A stretch of DNA of 30,099 bases from SZUA-378 sp036652815 (lineage in GTDB: Bacteria > Bacillota > Clostridia > Lachnospirales > Lachnospiraceae): positions 1-30,099 of the forward strand of contig JAVVVE010000027.1 of assembly GCA_036652815.1 (NCBI GenBank). The letters run 5' to 3'. The translations under genes were made by a program, and so were the position numbers. Each line of letters starts with the position of its first letter. Within the stretch, counting starts at the first letter, position 1. Of the stretch, positions 1-7,165 are shown piece after piece. Below the pieces are notes generated by a model. The model had not been told where the DNA came from. It searched no databases and was given only the letters and a program-made list of their open reading frames with translations.

Positions 1-16
1 TAAAGTTGCTTTGTTT

Positions 17-202
17 CTACCAGCTTGCTTTTCTAACACCTGGAATCTGTCCTTTATATGCCAATTCACGGAAGCAAATTCTGCAAATTCCGTATTTTCT
101 TAAGTATGCATGTGGACGACCACAAATTCTGCATCTGCTATATTCTCTGGAAGAGAATTTGGCAGGCTTTTGTTGTTTCACTTTCATTGACGTTTTAGCC
201 AT
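17..202 (-). CDS. rpsZ: 30S ribosomal protein uS14, zinc-binding type
   Basis: This small-subunit protein assembles into the head of the 30S subunit. The 61-residue product has the short zinc form of S14: two CRIC motifs give cysteines at about 24, 27, 40 and 43, which together hold a zinc ion. The C terminus GQIPGVRKASW is typical of the family. The gene follows rplE by 14 bases, as in the spc part of the S10/spc operon, and a GGAGG site lies just ahead of its ATG. It is the last complete gene at this end. rpsH would be expected next, but the 16 bases left in the window hold no recognisable start. Confidence 0.97.
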   Translation of the reverse strand: MAKTSMKVKQQKPAKFSSREYSRCRICGRPHAYLRKYGICRICFRELAYKGQIPGVRKASW

Positions 203-216
203 GAATTAACCTCCTT

Positions 217-756
217 CTACTTTGCGAATGGCATGTTGAATAATGTTAATAACTCGCGTGCCTCTTCATCTGTCTTAGCTGTTGTTACAAAGATAATATC
301 CATACCTCTTACTTTATCTACTTTATCAAATTCAATTTCAGGGAATATGAGTTGTTCTTTTACACCAAGTGCATAGTTACCTCTACCATCGAATGCGTTA
401 GGATTAACGCCTCTAAAGTCACGTACACGAGGTAATGCCAGATTAACCAGGCGGTCGAGGAATTCATACATTTTCTCACCACGCAATGTTGTTTTACATC
501 CGATAGGCATATCTTCTCTTATCTTAAAGTTAGCGACTGAATGCTTTGCTTTGGTAAGAACAGCTTTCTGACCGGTAATTGTTTCCATATCCTTAACGGC
601 AGTTTCCAACACTTTTGCATTTTCTTTTGCTTCACCAACACCCATGTTGATTACAATCTTATTAAGTTTTGGAACTTCCATAATATTTTTATAACCAAAC
701 TTCTTGACCATAGCGTCCATGATCTCGTTCTTATACATATCTCTAAGTCTACTCAC
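217..756 (-). CDS. rplE: 50S ribosomal protein uL5
   Basis: L5 binds 5S rRNA and helps form the central protuberance of the large subunit. The 179-residue product is full length for the family, with the N-terminal SRLRDMY stretch, the conserved KLNKIVINMGVGEA segment near residues 31-44 and the C-terminal TAKTDEEARELL region. The start codon is GTG at 756-754, preceded by an AGAGGAGGTC ribosome binding site, so the first residue is read as Met from a non-ATG start. It lies 24 bases after rplX and 14 before rpsZ, in standard spc order. Confidence 0.97.
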   Translation of the reverse strand: MSRLRDMYKNEIMDAMVKKFGYKNIMEVPKLNKIVINMGVGEAKENAKVLETAVKDMETITGQKAVLTKAKHSVANFKIREDMPIGCKTTLRGEKMYEFLDRLVNLALPRVRDFRGVNPNAFDGRGNYALGVKEQLIFPEIEFDKVDKVRGMDIIFVTTAKTDEEARELLTLFNMPFAK

Positions 757-780
757 GCTTTTAGACCTCCTCTCTTAGAA

Positions 781-1092
781 TTAATCGATTACGTCTCCAG
801 TTGACTTTGCAAAACGGACTTTTTTATCTTTATCCATCTTGAAACCAACTCTGGTTGTTTTTCCTTTGTGTACATACATTACATTAGAAATCTCAATAGG
901 ACTTTCTTTCTGAATGATTCCGCCTGCTTGACTTGCTGCTGATGGTTTTGTATGTTTTGTGATCATATTAATACCTTCTACAAGTACTTTGGAATCTTTC
1001 ATATCGACGGAAATAACTTTTCCTTCTTTATCCTTATCTTTTCCGGTAATTACCTTAACGGTATCACCTTTCTTAATCTTCATAGTTGACAT
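781..1092 (-). CDS. rplX: 50S ribosomal protein uL24
   Basis: L24 is an early assembly protein of the large subunit that binds 23S rRNA near the exit tunnel. The 103-residue product opens with a KOW-type beta segment (KIKKGDTVKVITGKDKDKEG, about residues 5-24), the RNA-binding core of the family. An AAGGAGGTG site about seven bases before the ATG at 1092 supports the MSTMK start over the internal ATG three codons later. It sits 12 bases after rplN, in the usual L14-L24-L5 order. Confidence 0.97.
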   Translation of the reverse strand: MSTMKIKKGDTVKVITGKDKDKEGKVISVDMKDSKVLVEGINMITKHTKPSAASQAGGIIQKESPIEISNVMYVHKGKTTRVGFKMDKDKKVRFAKSTGDVID

Positions 1093-1104
1093 ATTGGCAC
1101 CTCC

Positions 1105-1473
1105 TTATAATACTTCTGGAGCTAATGAAACAATTTTCATAAATTGTTTTTCACGAAGCTCTCTAGCTACTGGTCCAAAAATACGAGTTCCTTTTGGAGT
1201 TTTGTCATCTTTGATAATAACAGCAGCATTTTCGTCAAATTTAATATAAGAACCGTCTTTACGACGAGCACCTTTTACAGTACGTACAACTACGGCTTTG
1301 ACAATATCGCCCTTTTTAACAACGCCACCTGGTGTTGCATCTTTGACTGTAGCAACAATCACATCACCAATGTTAGCATATCTTCTTGTAGATCCACCCA
1401 TAACTCTGATGCATAATAATTCTCTGGCACCGGTGTTATCAGCAACTACAAGTCTGCTTTCTTGTTGTATCAT
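1105..1473 (-). CDS. rplN: 50S ribosomal protein uL14
   Basis: L14 is a 23S rRNA-binding protein at the subunit interface. The product from the ATG at 1473 is 122 residues, the standard family length, beginning MIQQESRLVVADNTGARE and ending REKQFMKIVSLAPEVL. The open frame continues upstream to 1521, but the added residues are not L14-like and overlap the end of rpsQ. An AAGGGAG site lies ahead of the ATG at 1473, so that start is chosen. The protein shows no missing parts. Confidence 0.97.
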   Translation of the reverse strand: MIQQESRLVVADNTGARELLCIRVMGGSTRRYANIGDVIVATVKDATPGGVVKKGDIVKAVVVRTVKGARRKDGSYIKFDENAAVIIKDDKTPKGTRIFGPVARELREKQFMKIVSLAPEVL

Positions 1474-1492
1474 GCTAATTCTCCCTTCAAAT

Positions 1493-1750
1493 TTACTTTG
1501 CTTTCTCCAGTATTTCCACAAGTCTCCATCTCTTATCTTTCGATAATGGTCTTGTTTCCATTACTTTAACTGTATCACCAATATTGCATTCATTGTTCTC
1601 ATCATGTGCTTTTAACTTATAAGATCTTTTGATGATCTTCTTGTATAGCGGATGTTTAACATGATCTTCAATAACAACAACGATTGTTTTATCCATCTTA
1701 TTGCTGCTTACTTTACCGGTACGTGTTTTTCTCATATTTCTTTCTTCCAC
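1493..1750 (-). CDS. rpsQ: 30S ribosomal protein uS17
   Basis: S17 is a primary 16S rRNA-binding protein of the 30S subunit. I choose a GTG start at 1750, giving 85 residues beginning VEERNMRKTRTGK. An AAAGGAG site lies eight bases ahead of this GTG, and that same site falls inside the reading frame if the upstream ATG at 1768 were used. A third possibility is the ATG twelve bases further in. The body carries the typical DKTIVVVIEDHVKHPLYKK core and the VKVMETRPLSKDKRWRLVEI end. It follows rpmC by about 40 bases. Confidence 0.95.
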   Translation of the reverse strand: MEERNMRKTRTGKVSSNKMDKTIVVVIEDHVKHPLYKKIIKRSYKLKAHDENNECNIGDTVKVMETRPLSKDKRWRLVEILEKAK

Positions 1751-1792
1751 GATTTGTTCTCCTTTCAATCATTCCAATCTACATTATAAAAG

Positions 1793-2002
1793 TTATTCTG
1801 CAACTTTTGCTTTTTCAGTAATCACCGTTTGAATACGAGCGATACTTTTTCTGACTTCTTTAATCCTGCTTGTATTGTCTAACTGATTCGTTGCATTTTG
1901 GAATCTCAAATTGAAAAGTTCTTTTTTAGCAGCAACCAATTCTTCTGCTAATTCTGCAGGTGATTTTGTCTTTAAATCTTCTACATATTTACTAATTTTC
2001 AT
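1793..2002 (-). CDS. rpmC: 50S ribosomal protein uL29
   Basis: L29 is a small helical protein beside the exit tunnel, near the docking site of trigger factor and SRP. The product from the ATG at 2002 is 69 residues, beginning MKISKYVEDLKTKSPAEL, and is mostly alpha-helical with many Lys and Glu. The open frame runs on to 2128, but the extra 42 residues are the out-of-frame overlap with rplP and are not L29-like. The chosen start lies inside the last codons of rplP (about 11 bases of overlap), with a GGAAGGCGG site within rplP, which suggests translational coupling. Confidence 0.96.
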   Translation of the reverse strand: MKISKYVEDLKTKSPAELAEELVAAKKELFNLRFQNATNQLDNTSRIKEVRKSIARIQTVITEKAKVAE

Positions 2003-2429
2003 TTGATACACCGCCTTCCAAGTCTGCTCTGGAAACGATTTTACATCTGCAAGGAAGTTTATGCATTGCAAGACGTAGTGCTTCTTTCGCAAGATCTTCA
2101 GGTACCCCTGATATTTCAAACATAACACGTCCCGGTTTTACAACTGCTACCCAGTATTCCAGTGTTCCTTTTCCGGAACCCATACGTGTTTCTGCCGGTT
2201 TCGTAGTTACAGGTTTGTCAGGGAAAATCTTAATCCATACTTGACCACCACGTTTGATATAACGAGTCATAGCAACACGGGCTGCCTCTATTTGATTAGA
2301 TTTAATCCAACATGGTTCTAAAGCAACAAGACCATATTCACCATAAGACACTTTATTGCCTCTTAATGCTTTTCCGGCCATGGAGCCACGGAATTGTTTA
2401 CGATGTTTAACTCTCTTAGGCATTAACAT
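1992..2429 (-). CDS. rplP: 50S ribosomal protein uL16
   Basis: L16 lies next to the A site of the large subunit and contacts the elbow of A-site tRNA. The 145-residue product has the family length and the characteristic start MLMPKRVKHRKQFRGSM, with the MGSGKG motif in the middle. Its ATG overlaps the TAA stop of rpsC by one base (TAATG), so reinitiation by ribosomes finishing rpsC is likely. Confidence 0.97.
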   Translation of the reverse strand: MLMPKRVKHRKQFRGSMAGKALRGNKVSYGEYGLVALEPCWIKSNQIEAARVAMTRYIKRGGQVWIKIFPDKPVTTKPAETRMGSGKGTLEYWVAVVKPGRVMFEISGVPEDLAKEALRLAMHKLPCRCKIVSRADLEGGVSNEN

Positions 2430-3106
2430 TATTTATCGCTCCCTTCCTTTGAAGGTGTTTTTCCTTCGCCATTTCCTTTAGTAGGAAGTATCTCGCCTTT
2501 GTAAATCCACACTTTAACACCGATCTTGCCATAAGTGGTATTTGCTTCAGCGAATCCATAATCGATATCTGCTCTCAAAGTCTGTAACGGGATCGTACCG
2601 TCGCTGTAGAACTCTGTACGTGCCATATCAGCACCGCCAACACGTCCTGCAACTGCAGTCTTGATACCCAAAGCACCAGTCTTCATAGTTCTGTTCATAG
2701 TAGACTTCATTGCTCTTCTGAAAGAAACACGGTTCTCTAATTGAGTTGCAATATTCTCTGCTACCAATTGTGCGTCCTTATCAGGCCTTTTGATTTCTTT
2801 GATATCAACTAATACTTTTTTACCGGTTAACTTTTGAATCTCTTGCTTTGTAACTTCGATCTCTGTTCCACCTTTACCGATAATAACACCCGGTTTTGCA
2901 GTGAAAATAATTACTTTTACACGATCAGATGCTCTCTCAATCTCGATCTTTGAGATGCCTGCACTATATAATTTTTTCTTAAGATATGTTCTGATGGTGT
3001 AGTCTTCTACTAAGAAGTCTGCAAAGTTCTCATCAGCATACCATCTTGAATCCCAATCCTTAATAACGCCGACTCTCAAGCCTTGAGGATTAACTTTCTG
3101 TCCCAT
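2429..3106 (-). CDS. rpsC: 30S ribosomal protein uS3
   Basis: S3 forms part of the mRNA entry site on the 30S head and acts in mRNA unwinding. The 225-residue product starts MGQKVNPQGLRVGVI and contains a KH RNA-binding motif at roughly residues 70-85 (GVIIGKGGTEIE, with the GKGG loop). The C-terminal domain has the expected GGADMARTEFYSDGTIPLQ. A short Gly/Lys/Ser tail ends the protein. It sits 11 bases after rplV and overlaps rplP by one base. Confidence 0.97.
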   Translation of the reverse strand: MGQKVNPQGLRVGVIKDWDSRWYADENFADFLVEDYTIRTYLKKKLYSAGISKIEIERASDRVKVIIFTAKPGVIIGKGGTEIEVTKQEIQKLTGKKVLVDIKEIKRPDKDAQLVAENIATQLENRVSFRRAMKSTMNRTMKTGALGIKTAVAGRVGGADMARTEFYSDGTIPLQTLRADIDYGFAEANTTYGKIGVKVWIYKGEILPTKGNGEGKTPSKEGSDK

Positions 3107-3117
3107 TCTCTTCCTCC

Positions 3118-3522
3118 TTATCTTTCATCAAGCACAACTGTGATATGGCTCATTCTTTTTTCGATTCTATAAGCTCTGCCTTGTGCTCTTGGTTTTACTC
3201 TTTTCATTGTCGGTCCTTTATTAGCAAAACATTGTGCTACATATAGGTTTTCCGGGTTCGGATTGTTATCCGGATCCATGCTGTATTGATATTCAGCATT
3301 TGCCAATGCCGACTCGAGCAGCTTCTTAATGATGGTGGAACCATATCTTGGATTATATTCTAAGATAGCCAACGCTTCTGTTGTGCCTTTGCCTCTAATG
3401 GCATCTAACACGAAACATGCTTTTTGTACCGAGATCCTTGCATAAGATAACTTTGCTGATGGTCTGGTATCTTTAATTGCATTTCTCTCTCTTTTTATTT
3501 GGGATCTATGTCCTTTTGCCAT
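3118..3522 (-). CDS. rplV: 50S ribosomal protein uL22
   Basis: L22 lines the peptide exit tunnel with its long beta hairpin. The 134-residue product shows the conserved core (SYARISVQKACFVLDAIRGK) and the hairpin end with KRVKPRAQGRAYRIEKRMSH near the C terminus, the region where macrolide-resistance changes are known in other bacteria. I see no insertion or deletion there. An AAAGGAGG site precedes the ATG at 3522. Confidence 0.97.
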   Translation of the reverse strand: MAKGHRSQIKRERNAIKDTRPSAKLSYARISVQKACFVLDAIRGKGTTEALAILEYNPRYGSTIIKKLLESALANAEYQYSMDPDNNPNPENLYVAQCFANKGPTMKRVKPRAQGRAYRIEKRMSHITVVLDER

Positions 3523-3550
3523 GGATAAAACCTCCTTTCAAAATTATCGT

Positions 3551-3832
3551 TTATTTAACAGCTGATTTCTTTTCTTCTCTACCGTGTCCTCTGTAAGTTC
3601 TCGTTGCTACGAACTCGCCAAGTTTGTGTCCAACCATATCTTCTGTTATATATACCGGAACATGCTTTCTTCCGTCATGAACTGCGATTGTGTGTCCAAC
3701 AAATGATGGGAATATCGTAGAGCGACGGGACCAGGTCTTAATAACTTGTTTGCTTCCTTTTTCGTTCATAGCATCAACTGCTTTCAGGATGCTTGCGTCT
3801 GCAAATGGTCCTTTTTTAAGTGATCTTGCCAT
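3551..3832 (-). CDS. rpsS: 30S ribosomal protein uS19
   Basis: S19 sits on the 30S head and pairs with S13. The 93-residue product is of family length and starts with the signature MARSLKKGPFAD. The SRRSTIFPSFVGHTIAVHDG segment is the typical core. It follows rplB by 38 bases and is preceded by an AAGGAGG site. Confidence 0.97.
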   Translation of the reverse strand: MARSLKKGPFADASILKAVDAMNEKGSKQVIKTWSRRSTIFPSFVGHTIAVHDGRKHVPVYITEDMVGHKLGEFVATRTYRGHGREEKKSAVK

Positions 3833-3870
3833 TGTATTTCCTCCTTATCGACTATTTACGGCATGAAATG

Positions 3871-4713
3871 CTATTTCATGCTCTTACCATCTCTTCTTCT
3901 TACAATCAGCTTATTTGACTTGTTCTTTTTATTTCTCGTCTTTAAGCCAAGTGCAGGTTTACCCCAAGGTGTACATGGACCAGGACGACCGATACCGGTC
4001 TTTCCTTCACCACCACCATGTGGATGGTCGTTAGGATTCATGACAGAACCACGAACGGTAGGTCTGAATCCCATGTGACGTTTACGACCTGCTTTACCAA
4101 GATTGATAAGGTTGTGGTCGCCGTTGCCGACCGTTCCAATCGTTGCTCTACAGATAATCGGAACCATTCTCATCTCGCCCGAAGGTAATCTAAGTGTTGC
4201 ATATTTACCTTCTTTTGCCATAAGCTGTGCGCTGTTACCTGCTGAACGAACGATTTGTCCGCCTTTTCCGGGATACAATTCAATATTGTGTATCTGAGTA
4301 CCAACCGGAATGGAAGATAATGGTAAGCAATTGCCTACTTTAATTTCTGCATTCGGTCCATTCATTACTTTCATACCGTCTGTTAAGCCTTCCGGTGCCA
4401 GAATATAAGTCTTCTGTCCGTCTGCGTAGCAGATCAGTGCAATATTGGCTGTTCTGTTCGGATCGTATTCGATACCGATTACAGTTGCCTGTACATCATC
4501 TTTGTTTCTCTTGAAATCGATGAGTCTATATTGTCTTTTACATCCACAACCACGATGTCTTACCGTGATCTTTCCTTGATTATTACGACCCGCTGTACTG
4601 GTGAGAGGACTGCATAATGCTTTCTCAGGAGTCGATTTTGTAATCTCTGCATAGTCAGAACCAGTCATGTTTCTTCTGGAAGGTGTGTATGGGTTGTATG
4701 TCTTAATTCCCAT
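3871..4713 (-). CDS. rplB: 50S ribosomal protein uL2
   Basis: L2 is a universal large-subunit protein near the peptidyl transferase centre and is needed for subunit joining. The 280-residue product has the expected N terminus (MGIKTYNPYTPSRRNMT). The C-terminal loop has the conserved GVSMNPNDHPHGGGEG-type motif, here RGSVMNPNDHPHGGGEGK near residues 221-238, including the conserved histidine. The length and order (after rplW, before rpsS) are normal. The 71 bases between rplW and rplB hold no clear hairpin. Confidence 0.98.
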   Translation of the reverse strand: MGIKTYNPYTPSRRNMTGSDYAEITKSTPEKALCSPLTSTAGRNNQGKITVRHRGCGCKRQYRLIDFKRNKDDVQATVIGIEYDPNRTANIALICYADGQKTYILAPEGLTDGMKVMNGPNAEIKVGNCLPLSSIPVGTQIHNIELYPGKGGQIVRSAGNSAQLMAKEGKYATLRLPSGEMRMVPIICRATIGTVGNGDHNLINLGKAGRKRHMGFRPTVRGSVMNPNDHPHGGGEGKTGIGRPGPCTPWGKPALGLKTRNKKNKSNKLIVRRRDGKSMK

Positions 4714-4784
4714 GATTATTTCTCCTTTTCTGATTTGTTTTCACGCTTTTGTTGCGTATAGTTGTTACTTGTTCCCTGTCCGTC

Positions 4785-5084
4785 TTATAATCCAGCAAAA
4801 ATCTCAATATCTTTACTGTCTTCAGCCAATTGAACAATTGCTTTTTTAGTCTTTGCTGTTTTACCTGTTGTAGCGCCACGTCTCTTGTTCTTGCCATCTA
4901 AGTTCATGGTATGAACGGATGCAACCTTGGCACCTTCGAACATCTTCTCAACCGCTTCTTTGATCTGAGATTTGTTGGCTTCTGTATGAACTAAGAAAGT
5001 ATATTTCTTGTCAGACATACCTGCCATGCTCTTCTCAGTTACAATCGGTTTGAGGATTACGTCATAGTATTTAATATCTGCCAT
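4785..5084 (-). CDS. rplW: 50S ribosomal protein uL23
   Basis: L23 surrounds the tunnel exit and docks trigger factor and the Sec/SRP machinery. The 99-residue product has the typical pattern DVILKPIVTEKSM near the start and NKSQIKEAVEKMFEGAKVASVHT in the middle. Its ATG overlaps the TAA stop of rplD (TAATG), with an AGGAGGTG site inside the end of rplD, so the two are probably translationally coupled. Confidence 0.97.
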   Translation of the reverse strand: MADIKYYDVILKPIVTEKSMAGMSDKKYTFLVHTEANKSQIKEAVEKMFEGAKVASVHTMNLDGKNKRRGATTGKTAKTKKAIVQLAEDSKDIEIFAGL

Positions 5085-5704
5085 TATGCGTACACCTCCT
5101 GAATTGTTTGTGCAGCATCCTTTGTAAGGATAACTGTTCCTGCTTTCATAATATCATAAACATTAATTGTATTGGTCAATGCTGTCTGTACAGTAGGAAT
5201 GTTCTTAGCGGATAATACAACATTTTGATCATTGTCGTTCAGCACTACAAGTGCTTTACCAATCTTCAAATTGTCCATAACTGCCTGAAAATTCTTTGTC
5301 TTAATCTCATCGAATTTCAATTCATCGATTACGATTAATTTATTTTCCTGTACTCTGCTGGTTAATGCTGATTGAAGAGCGATTCTTTTTTCTTTCTTGT
5401 TAAGCTTGAAAGAATAATCTCTCGGTACCGGTGCGAATACAACTCCGCCTCCTGTCCATTGTGGTGATCTTGTCGATCCCTGTCTTGCATGACCTGTTCC
5501 TTTTTGTTTCCATGGCTTTCTTCCACCACCGGATACTTCTGAACGTGTCTTAGCTTTTTGTGTTCCTTGACGATTATTTGCAAGCTGTTGAACAACTGCC
5601 ATGTGTACCAGATGTTCATTGATGGTAATCCCGAACACTGCATCACTTAAATCAATTGTCTCAACTTCTTTGCCTTCCATATTATAAACAGATACTTTTG
5701 CCAT
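5084..5704 (-). CDS. rplD: 50S ribosomal protein uL4
   Basis: L4 reaches into the exit tunnel; in enterobacteria it also represses its own operon by binding the S10 leader. The 206-residue product is full length. The extended loop that lines the tunnel is present (EVSGGGRKPWKQKGTGHARQ, about residues 59-78) and looks unaltered. Whether L4 controls this operon through the structured leader ahead of rpsJ cannot be told from sequence. The RNA there does not obviously copy the enterobacterial L4 site. Confidence 0.97.
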   Translation of the reverse strand: MAKVSVYNMEGKEVETIDLSDAVFGITINEHLVHMAVVQQLANNRQGTQKAKTRSEVSGGGRKPWKQKGTGHARQGSTRSPQWTGGGVVFAPVPRDYSFKLNKKEKRIALQSALTSRVQENKLIVIDELKFDEIKTKNFQAVMDNLKIGKALVVLNDNDQNVVLSAKNIPTVQTALTNTINVYDIMKAGTVILTKDAAQTIQEVYA

Positions 5705-5746
5705 CTGAATGGTCCTCCTTTCACCCGCGTCCCCGCGGAACGATAA

Positions 5747-6430
5747 TTAAGCTTCAACCCTTGTGGTTTCTTTAATGGTTATTAAAGCTCTCTTTGGTCC
5801 CGGTACGGCACCTTTTACCAACAATAGGTTCTTCTCTGCATCAACTCTTACAACTTCGAGATTCTGAACCGTAATTCTCTTACATCCCATATGTCCCGGC
5901 ATTCCTTTTCCCTTAAATACCTTACTCGGGGAAGAACAAGCACCGTTAGAACCCTGATGGCGATGGAACTTAGAACCATGTGCCATAGGACCTCTGGATT
6001 GTCCGTGTCTCTTAATTGCTCCCTGGAATCCTTTTCCCTTGGAAATTGCAGATGCATCTACTCTATCGCCTATGGCGAAAATATCAGCTTTGATTTCCTG
6101 CGCTAATGTGTATTCTCCTGCGTTATCAAATTTGAATTCTCTAACATATCTCTTTGAAGTAACACCTGCTTTTGCAAAATGTCCTTTTTGAGCGGATGTA
6201 ACACCATGTCTGTGAATAATTTCCTTCTTGCCTGAAGCGTCTTTGTTGACAATCTTGTCTTTCTTGTCAGTGAATCCTACCTGAACTGCTTCGTAGCCAT
6301 CATTCTCTGCTGTCTTAAGCTGTGTGACAACACATGGTCCTGCCTGAAGTACGGTAACTGCTACTAAGCTGCCGTCTTCGTTGAAGATTTGAGTCATTCC
6401 GACTTTTGTAGCTAAAATCGCTTTGTTCAT
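5747..6430 (-). CDS. rplC: 50S ribosomal protein uL3
   Basis: L3 is an early assembly protein whose central loop reaches the peptidyl transferase centre. The product is 227 residues, somewhat longer than the roughly 205-210 usual in Firmicutes. The extra length seems to lie in the first half, around residues 40-75 (DKKDKIVNKDASGKKEIIHR), which is Lys/Asp-rich. The functional loop GQSRGPMAHGSKFHRHQGS is intact. The gene follows rpsJ after 84 bases that contain a stable hairpin. Confidence 0.97.
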   Translation of the reverse strand: MNKAILATKVGMTQIFNEDGSLVAVTVLQAGPCVVTQLKTAENDGYEAVQVGFTDKKDKIVNKDASGKKEIIHRHGVTSAQKGHFAKAGVTSKRYVREFKFDNAGEYTLAQEIKADIFAIGDRVDASAISKGKGFQGAIKRHGQSRGPMAHGSKFHRHQGSNGACSSPSKVFKGKGMPGHMGCKRITVQNLEVVRVDAEKNLLLVKGAVPGPKRALITIKETTRVEA

Positions 6431-6459
6431 TACTTGCCTCCTGTTTGTTCTACATAGCG

Positions 6460-6494
6460 GAACACGGTCCCGTCAGTACGGGTTGTATGTGTTC
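6460..6494 (-). other. Hairpin between rpsJ and rplC
   Basis: In the minus-strand transcript an outer six-base stem (GAACAC at 6460-6465 with GTGTTC at 6489-6494 on the plus strand) encloses an inner five-base stem (CCCGT at 6469-6473 with ACGGG at 6478-6482, loop CAGT). No T-run follows, so it is not an intrinsic terminator. It could be a processing site or a structure that sets the rpsJ/rplC ratio. The pairing is seen; the role is unknown. Confidence 0.55.
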
Positions 6495-6514
6495 ATATCT
6501 AGTAGAGGGTTTAC

Positions 6515-6835
6515 TTAGTTGTTGTTCTTCATCTTGATATCGATGTATACACCGGCCGGCATCTCGAGTCTCTGCAATGCATCAACTGTCTTCGGTGTAG
6601 GCATGATAATATCGATAAGTCTTTTGTGAGTTCTTTGTTCGAACTGCTCTCTTGAATCTTTGTACTTATGAACTGCTCTCAATACCGTGATGATTTCCTT
6701 CTTAGTAGGAAGTGGTACCGGTCCGCTCACCTGTGATCCGTTTTTCTTAACTGTTTCGATGATTTTCTTAGCAGATGCATCAACGAGTTGATGATCATAA
6801 GCCTTTAGTGTAATTCTCATTACTTGACTTGCCAT
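6515..6835 (-). CDS. rpsJ: 30S ribosomal protein uS10 (NusE)
   Basis: S10 is a 30S head protein and, as NusE, a partner of NusB/NusG in antitermination. From the ATG at 6835 the product is 106 residues, starting MASQVMRITLKAYDHQ. The open frame extends eight codons upstream, but the AAAGGAGGCGA ribosome binding site lies inside that extension, so the later ATG is preferred. The internal ATG five codons further on (MRITLKAYDH) is a weaker alternative. This is the first gene of the S10 operon, behind its own promoter (7085-7113) and a leader of about 240 bases. Confidence 0.97.
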   Translation of the reverse strand: MASQVMRITLKAYDHQLVDASAKKIIETVKKNGSQVSGPVPLPTKKEIITVLRAVHKYKDSREQFEQRTHKRLIDIIMPTPKTVDALQRLEMPAGVYIDIKMKNNN

Positions 6836-6872
6836 AAAAAAGTCGCCTCCTTTTCGCACTTTATTTGTAAGT

Positions 6873-6973
6873 ACGACAAGCGGTGACTGTACACTCTCCC
6901 GTGTGTGTCCTATTAATACTCACACGTCGTTTCTACCATTCGGTAGACATTCTCTCTGTACAGTGACTTGTCG
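6873..6973 (-). promoter_or_regulatory. Structured 5' leader of rpsJ (three-way junction)
   Basis: The transcript from the rpsJ promoter carries about 240 untranslated bases. A closing stem joins 6886-6893 to 6957-6964 (ACTGTACA with TGTACAGT, eight pairs) and, after an internal loop, 6874-6880 to 6967-6973 (CGACAAG with CTTGTCG, seven pairs). Inside it are two hairpins: CGTGTG 6900-6905 with CACACG 6921-6926, and TCTACC 6932-6937 with GGTAGA 6942-6947 (four-base loop). A separate hairpin with seven pairs lies upstream, GAGCCGA 6985-6991 with TCGGCTC 6998-7004. None is followed by a T-run, so this is not a simple attenuator. It is probably the site where the S10 operon is controlled; the ligand is unknown. 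The 330 bases from 6836 to 7165 hold only this leader, the promoter and an A/T-rich tract. Confidence 0.7.
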
Positions 6974-7084
6974 CCAGTTCTTTTGAGCCGAATTATATCG
7001 GCTCTTGACATTCGCTCCGCGGAAAACCTACTATATCCTAGTAGCAACCTCACGCTTCAACGCTATCATGCCACAGCACTGATT

Positions 7085-7113
7085 AGTATACATGATTTAT
7101 TTCCATGTTACAA
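7085..7113 (-). promoter_or_regulatory. Promoter of the S10 operon
   Basis: The -35 box TTGTAA (7113-7108) and -10 box TATACT (7090-7085) are separated by exactly 17 bases, a good sigma-A promoter reading toward rpsJ. Transcription should begin near 7078. The bases just upstream (about 7114-7150) are A/T-only tracts resembling an UP element, as seen at strong ribosomal promoters. A short A/T inverted repeat at 7124-7140 lies in that tract. Confidence 0.85.
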
Positions 7114-7165
7114 GTACTTTTTTAAAAATATTGTATTTTTTTATAAACAATCTGTAGCTATGTAT

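Noticed and set aside
5362..5646. A 94-residue minus-strand frame inside rplD
   Set aside because: It is a shifted frame of the L4 gene with no ribosome binding site and no family match.
7124..7140. Terminator after putP
   Set aside because: The inverted repeat AAAAATA/TATTTTT has no G or C pairs and is not followed by a T-run on the minus strand. It more likely belongs to the A/T-rich tract upstream of the rpsJ promoter.
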